A DNA stretch of 64,000 nt from NCBI RefSeq assembly GCF_040954645.1, contig NC_092809.1, positions 134,033,914 to 134,097,913 on the forward strand, written 5' to 3'. Positions 60,736 through 64,000 of the stretch are shown piece by piece. The notes under the pieces are model-generated. The model was not told where the DNA came from, made no database searches, and saw only the letters and a list, made by a program, of their open reading frames with translations. The position numbers were made by a program, and so were the translations under genes. Every line of letters starts with the position of its first letter. Position 1 is the first letter of the stretch. Source of the stretch: Diabrotica undecimpunctata (taxonomy: Eukaryota; Arthropoda; Insecta; Coleoptera; Chrysomelidae).

Positions 60736-60958
60736 ATTATAATTAAAGTTGATTATTCCTTACCCAATGAAATAATAGCAATATCCCCATGAGCAGATTT
60801 GGAATTTTCCTTAAAAAACGGATGTACATCCACTCGCCTAGCTTTCCTGGTGACGGCTCCATTACTGTTCCAGTTGTCTAAGTTATTGGTACCCATGACT
60901 AAGAATATTTCTTCGGTTTTTACTACTTGAACTTTATAGTACTGAACGCAACGTGCAG
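52359..60958 (-). CDS. Serine protease homolog (gd-like), catalytic His and Ser replaced; 5' partial
   Basis: Three exons on the minus strand, all GT/AG and joining in phase: 60958-60764, 55341-55093, 52558-52359. The first starts AARCVQYYK where TAAHC is expected, so the catalytic His is Arg. NLDNWN and HGDIAIISL retain the Asp. The second reads [51 protein letters not shown]. The third has [12 protein letters not shown] where GDSGG is expected (Ser to Thr, Gly to Ala), then [27 protein letters not shown], stop. YLRGI and VFxDVAKxxDWI are hallmarks of insect gastrulation-defective-like proteases. Predicted secreted and non-proteolytic, as with regulatory homologs in haemolymph cascades (inference). 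Upstream exons, including the signal peptide, were not found. Two introns of 2.5 and 5.4 kb hold transposons. Confidence 0.88.
52590..52658. repeat. (TA)n microsatellite, intron
   Basis: About 70 bp of TA/AT 32 bp downstream of the last exon's acceptor on the minus strand. Confidence 0.95.
52930..54610 (-). pseudogene. Tigger-type transposase remnant, in intron
   Basis: Right to left: psq-type [40 protein letters not shown]; a decayed middle; after the inserted MITE, DDE_1 start [57 protein letters not shown]; then after a deletion a C-terminal module [38 protein letters not shown]. The first catalytic Asp is His (IHESG for VDETG). Same superfamily as 18094-20418 but a different family. Confidence 0.75.
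53847..54080. mobile_element. Complete CGTCAATAAA-type palindromic MITE (234 bp)
   Basis: The left arm AATTACTATTTAAATGGGAA, TAAGCCACAATTAAAGGTT, ACGTTTATTGACGTTTC is mirrored by GAAACGTCAATAAACGT, AACCTGTAAAATTATGGCTTA, TTCCCATTTAAATAGTAATT. The arms are about 105 bp, with a short spacer near 53960. It splits the Tigger remnant. A deleted copy is at 17699-17814. Confidence 0.9.
55971..56078. repeat. Two tandem copies of a 54-bp unit
   Basis: CTATTTGCAAAATAAAGTTT... at 55971-56024 is repeated at 56025-56078 with one difference. The period is divisible by three, so the minus strand encodes a repeated 18-residue peptide ([18 protein letters not shown]), but no gene is evident. Confidence 0.95.
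56297..57615 (+). pseudogene. IS630/Tc1-like transposase (DDE_3), broken, in intron
   Basis: A Met at about 56324 starts [23 protein letters not shown] part: [34 protein letters not shown]. Catalytic part: [19 protein letters not shown] (Asp1), [32 protein letters not shown] (Asp2), [21 protein letters not shown], where TAA replaces the third catalytic acid (NPIELVW expected). The C-terminus is acidic/Ser-rich ([10 protein letters not shown]). Other defects: TAG near 56797, TAA near 57104, frameshift near 57245. The readable length, about 430 codons, is full size. Terminal repeats were not identified. Confidence 0.88.
57616..58970. other. Intron sequence; possible LTR-like leader near 58330-58440
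   Basis: No coding sequence. A stretch ending ATTAAATAAAGTGCTGTTAC then GC-rich GGGCCTTAAACGGGCC and CCCGGCGGGTATCC resembles an LTR end with a leader, but there is no PBS, gag or second LTR to support it. Confidence 0.3.
58974..60596. mobile_element. Complete mariner-superfamily transposon, about 140-bp TIRs, TA target
   Basis: ACAGGGTGTCCCGGAAAATA then GTGCGTTCCTTAA at 58974 is inverted at the right end to 60596 (CCGGGACACCCTGT). Inner TIR homology continues through GCATTTAAAACAAAA and TAATCCATTTG for roughly 140 bp. TA flanks both ends. It contains one minus-strand transposase with a DUF4817-type N-terminus. It lies in an intron of the serine protease homolog, and its right end runs into a TA tract. 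Confidence 0.95.
59449..60355 (-). pseudogene. Mariner-type transposase (DUF4817 + DDE_3), disabled
   Basis: Starts [54 protein letters not shown] (DUF4817), [20 protein letters not shown] (HTH), [12 protein letters not shown]. The frame reaches [10 protein letters not shown] and stops. One base over, [57 protein letters not shown] (Asp2), [20 protein letters not shown] (Asp3). A surplus T in a T-run near 59886 causes the shift. The usual LFTDEAxFTR box with the first catalytic Asp, expected between EPEFPCK and VFNFHNF, is absent, apparently deleted in frame. So it is doubly inactive although the TIRs are well kept. Confidence 0.9.
60597..60733. repeat. (TA)n microsatellite with TG interruptions
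   Basis: About 135 bp of TA with several TATG units, directly at the right end of the mariner element and 31 bp from the splice donor of the 60958-60764 exon. Confidence 0.95.
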
Positions 60959-61244
60959 CTAAAAACAAAACGAAATGAAATCATTTTTTGTATGTTACGA
61001 TAAAGACAGTAATATAAAAAAAAGTAAAACCACCCTGACCAAAATTGGCTAGATTAAACTCACAGGAAGAAATGGAGATCAGGATAGGAGCAAATTAATA
61101 TAAAGAAAAGCATAAGCAATATTGAAACGACGCTTTTGATGATAAAAAAAGAAATACTACAATTCTCATAGGTTTCTAAATATAAATCATGCTAATACCA
61201 AATCTATAATAAGCAAAATTTATATGGTATGTGTTACACATATA

Positions 61245-61597
61245 TATCTTAGAAGGTCATGTCGAGTATCGAGAATGGAAAGAATCAGGAATGAGGAAAT
61301 ACGAAACCGTACAGGAATTAGAGATACTCTTTCAGATAGAATACAAGGAAGGCAATTACAATGGTATGGTCACGTGATGAGAATGGAGGAGGAGCGGTGG
61401 CCAAAGAAAGCCTTAATGTATGTTCCGCCAGAAAGAAGGAAAAGGGGAAGACCACCAAATTCCTGGAGAAGAGAAATTACAAAAACAATGCAATCTAGAG
61501 GCTTAGAAGAGGGAGATTGGAGAGATAGGAAAAGATGGTGGCTGAAATGGGAAGCGGCAATCGCCGTAGGACCCCCGTTATATGATGATGATGATGA
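61245..61597 (+). mobile_element. 5'-truncated RTE-like LINE end, 15-bp target duplication, (GAT)n tail
   Basis: TGTGTTACACATATA lies at 61230-61244 and again at 61598-61612. The insert reads RVSRMERIRNEEIRNRTGIR, DTLSDRIQGRQLQWYGHVMR, MEEERWPKKALMYVPPERRK, RGRPPNSWRREITKTM, WKWEAAIAVGPPLYDDDDD, ending in (ATG)n. The frame is fully open, so the insertion is young. Confidence 0.95.
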
Positions 61598-61689
61598 TGT
61601 GTTACACATATACTTACATACCGAGATAGGTTTAAAGTAAGTACTCTGCTTGCTCAATTATGCCAGGGTAGTACTGGTCTTCTTTCAGT

Positions 61690-63670
61690 ACCCTATCCGA
61701 TTATGGAACGCTGGCGATCATATTGGCAATAATAACTTTGTTTACGGCGGATCTGAATAAATTAGCGATGGTCTCTTGATACCATCTTCGGAGATTTCGG
61801 AGCCAGGATATTCTTCTTCGGTCTGCGCCTCTCCTGGTGATCTTACCCTGTATTATAAGGTGTAGAAGATTATACCTCTCTGGATGTCTCATTACATGAC
61901 CGTAATATTATAACTTTTTATCGTTTTTGTTACTTCTGTGCTTTTTTCATTCCATGTAAAACTGTTTAATTTCCTATTCGATTAACCCAACTTATCTGCA
62001 ATACTCGTCAATAAATCCACATCTCAAAAGCCTCCAATTTTTTTATTAATGTCTCTGTAAGGGTCCAGCTTTCCATACCATACAGCAATCTGGAGAATAT
62101 GTAGCAGCGTATTAATCTGATTTTAAGGTTTACCGTAATATCTCTATTAATTAGAATTTTCTTTAATTTATAGAAGGCGGCTCTGGTTTTTTTATGCGTA
62201 TTCTTATTTCTTTATTTATATCCGTCATATTTCGACTGATTCCGTTATGTTGTGTCCAATTCGTATGTTTGCACATTGATGCCAATAAAAATTTTTATAA
62301 TACGGAGGTCTCGGTCATCAATTTCCACCTATTGCAAGACATCTATACGTTTGTCATGGTTTACTTCGTCAAAGGCCTTTTCGAAGTCGATAAAACACAT
62401 ATATACCGTTGGTTCGATATCCCTACATCTTTGAACCATGACCTGCAAACTGAAGGGTGCTTCTCTGGTTCCAAGGTTGTTTCTGAAACCAAATTGTGTT
62501 TGACTTCTATTTTGTTGTAAATTCTCGTGTGCAGTATTCTTAGAAAAATTTTCTGTACATCACTCATCAGACTGATAGTGCGATCATCGCTACACCGTTT
62601 GGCATTTAGTTTTTTCGGTATCATTACAAATGTTGACAGTAGCCAGTCTGTTGGTATATGTCCTTTTCGTATATTTTATTGAATAGGCTTAGAAGAGAAT
62701 GTTTACTCTTATCGTCGAGTAGTTTGATTATTTCGCTTGGAATTTCATCTGGACCGGTTGCTTTCCTATTCTTTGATAGCTTTATAGCTCTTTCCATTTC
62801 ATCGCATCTTATGTTTGGAACAGTCGATATATTTTCGATTTGAATTTCTGTTCTATCGTCATCAAACAGCTTCTCAATATATTCTTTCCACCTCTCTAAT
62901 CTGTCTTGTTCATTGACTATAATATTTCCTTGTTTATCAAGTAAACTACCTGTAGTTGATCTATGTCTCAGTTATTTATTTCACCTTTTTGTACGTGAAT
63001 TTCACCTTTTGTATTAAACGTGTCATTCTTTTTCTGCAGTTCTTTTATTTCAAGACATTTGTTGCTGTACCATTTTTCTTTTGCATCCTGGATTTTCCTT
63101 TTGATTTCTTTATGAATTTTATTGTATTCTTCAGTGTTTTTATTTTTCTGTTTTCGTCTGCTTTCCATTAGTACCAATATTTCATCAGTCATCCATTGTT
63201 GTTTACGCTTATTAATAGTTTTATACTTTTTAGTTGTTTTTGCATAATGGTTTTGACATGATTCCAGTGGTCTTCGACGTTATGTGTTTCTTCCGAGTTT
63301 TCGAACTTCTATTCTATCTCGTGTGTTATTTCATGACTATTATTTCGAATACAGTCAGTGTTTATTCGGTTAGTCGGTTGTTGGCGTTTTACTTTTTTAA
63401 GTTTGAGTTTTATGTCACTGATTAATAAGTTATGATGTGAGGGGACATCGGCTCCAGGTAGTGTTTTAGTTATTTTGATTGAATTTCGGTACCTTTCGGT
63501 AATTGTTATATAATCGATCTGATTTCTCATGATTTTCTCTTTAGTATGTGCGTGTAACTTCCAAGTATATAAACGACGCTTAGGTAGTTTGAAGAATGTA
63601 TTTGTCACACATAGATTGTTCTCTATGCAGAATCCTACAAAACAGCTTGAGGATGGGCACCACATGCATA
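61690..63670 (-). mobile_element. Near full-length LINE (AAG-tail family), minus strand
   Basis: From the right: MRNQIDYITITERYRNS, KTLPGADVPSHHNLLISDI (endonuclease end), a linker (MTDEILVLMESRRKQKNK, EEYNKIHKEIKRKIQDAKEK), RT remnants including VTMIPKKLNAKRCSDDRTIS-like text, LMSDVQKIFLRILHTRIYNK, a decayed FIDFEKAFDEV palm, and the C-terminus MRHPERYNLLHLIIQGKI, DRRRISWLRNLRRWYQETIA, NLFRSAVNKVIIANMIASVP. Multiple stops and frameshifts; the RT palm is deleted between about 62370 and 61900 relative to the 21715-24015 copy. Confidence 0.85.
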
Positions 63671-63689
63671 ATAAGCAAGTAAAAAAAAT

Positions 63690-64000
63690 AGTAAAAAAGA
63701 GACTGATTCACATTACATGTTTTCCTGGACATTATAAACTTAGTTTTCGAGGGCATAATAAAAAGTTCTGAATTTGTAAATGGGGAAAATTTTTTCGATT
63801 TAGCAAATTTTTTATCTAAATATGATGAACTGTTAAAAAATAATTTAGATCAATCCACCGTATTTAGAGGTACCTCGAATAGGATACAAAATTATTCGAT
63901 CAAGTCTGAATCAAATTATGTTCTGCAAAAAATTAAAAAAGAAACAAAAGAAGCACAATTTATTTCTATTGGTTTAGATGGAACTACAGATATCGTCAAT
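63690..64000 (+). pseudogene. hAT transposase fragment (ZMYM1/DUF4371-like), runs off the window
   Basis: ITCFPGHYKLSFRGHN, then one base shifted KSSEFVNGENFFDLANFLSK, YDELLKNNLDQ, RGTSNRIQNYSIKSESNYVL, ISIGLDGTTDIVN. The LxFRGHNE...GNFLxLLxLLAKYDPVLxxHL...xIQNxxI...SIxxDxTTD order is that of TTF-type hAT transposases. DGTTD holds the first catalytic Asp. A frameshift follows FRGHN near 63757. Confidence 0.8.

Overview
This is a eukaryotic window, almost certainly from an insect, with a transposon-packed, AT-rich genome of low gene density. I infer a beetle, possibly a leaf beetle. The inference rests on an AA15 copper monooxygenase of the insect type, a gastrulation-defective-like serine protease homolog, long introns with GT/AG sites, and a repeat mix of LINE families with (AAG)n or (GAT)n tails, PIF/Harbinger, Tigger, mariner, Ginger, piggyBac and hAT elements. 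Nothing in the window looks bacterial or viral.

Three host genes are supported. A tRNA-Asp(GUC) lies at 3685-3756 (+). A complete AA15 lytic polysaccharide monooxygenase lies at 29796-35289 (+): three exons joining in frame to 341 residues, with a signal peptide, both copper histidines and an unusual C-terminal membrane anchor. The 3' part of a serine protease homolog lies at 52359-60958 (-): three exons that join in frame. Its catalytic His is replaced by Arg and its catalytic Ser by Thr, so it is predicted to be non-proteolytic. Its 5' exons were not found and probably lie beyond the window or among the repeats at its right end.

Layout. 1-1170: decayed hAT transposase. 2200-4390: nested inverted repeats (foldback element, small MITE) around the tRNA. 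4840-7440: three tandem decayed Tigger/jerky-type transposase copies. 8.6-17.3 kb: graveyard of non-LTR retrotransposon pieces. 18.1-20.4 kb: Tigger/pogo element with terminal repeats and a C-terminal zinc finger. 21.7-24.0 kb: nearly full-length LINE. 24.2-25.7 kb: piggyBac-like transposase and a 124-bp tandem repeat. 26.9-29.5 kb: PIF/Harbinger element whose transposase and MADF/BESS gene have interleaved exons on opposite strands. 29.8-35.3 kb: the monooxygenase, with a Ginger2-type integrase transposon in intron 1. 36-41.6 kb: stacked LINEs, one nested in another with a clear 15-bp target duplication. 43.1-47.2 kb: composite Harbinger-like element with THAP and MADF exons. 47.2-51.9 kb: Tc1-like transposase, two inverted-repeat elements, a LINE endonuclease piece and a BEL/Pao piece. 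52.4-61 kb: the serine protease homolog, whose introns hold a Tigger remnant, an IS630/Tc1-like transposase and a complete mariner-type element. 61.2-64 kb: a short LINE insertion, an inverted LINE copy and a second hAT fragment.

The transposase and reverse-transcriptase genes examined in detail carry stops, frameshifts, deletions or lost catalytic residues, so I see no clearly autonomous element. The longest open frame is a 451-codon LINE ORF, which is 5'-truncated. All family assignments come from motif recognition by eye; no database search was run.
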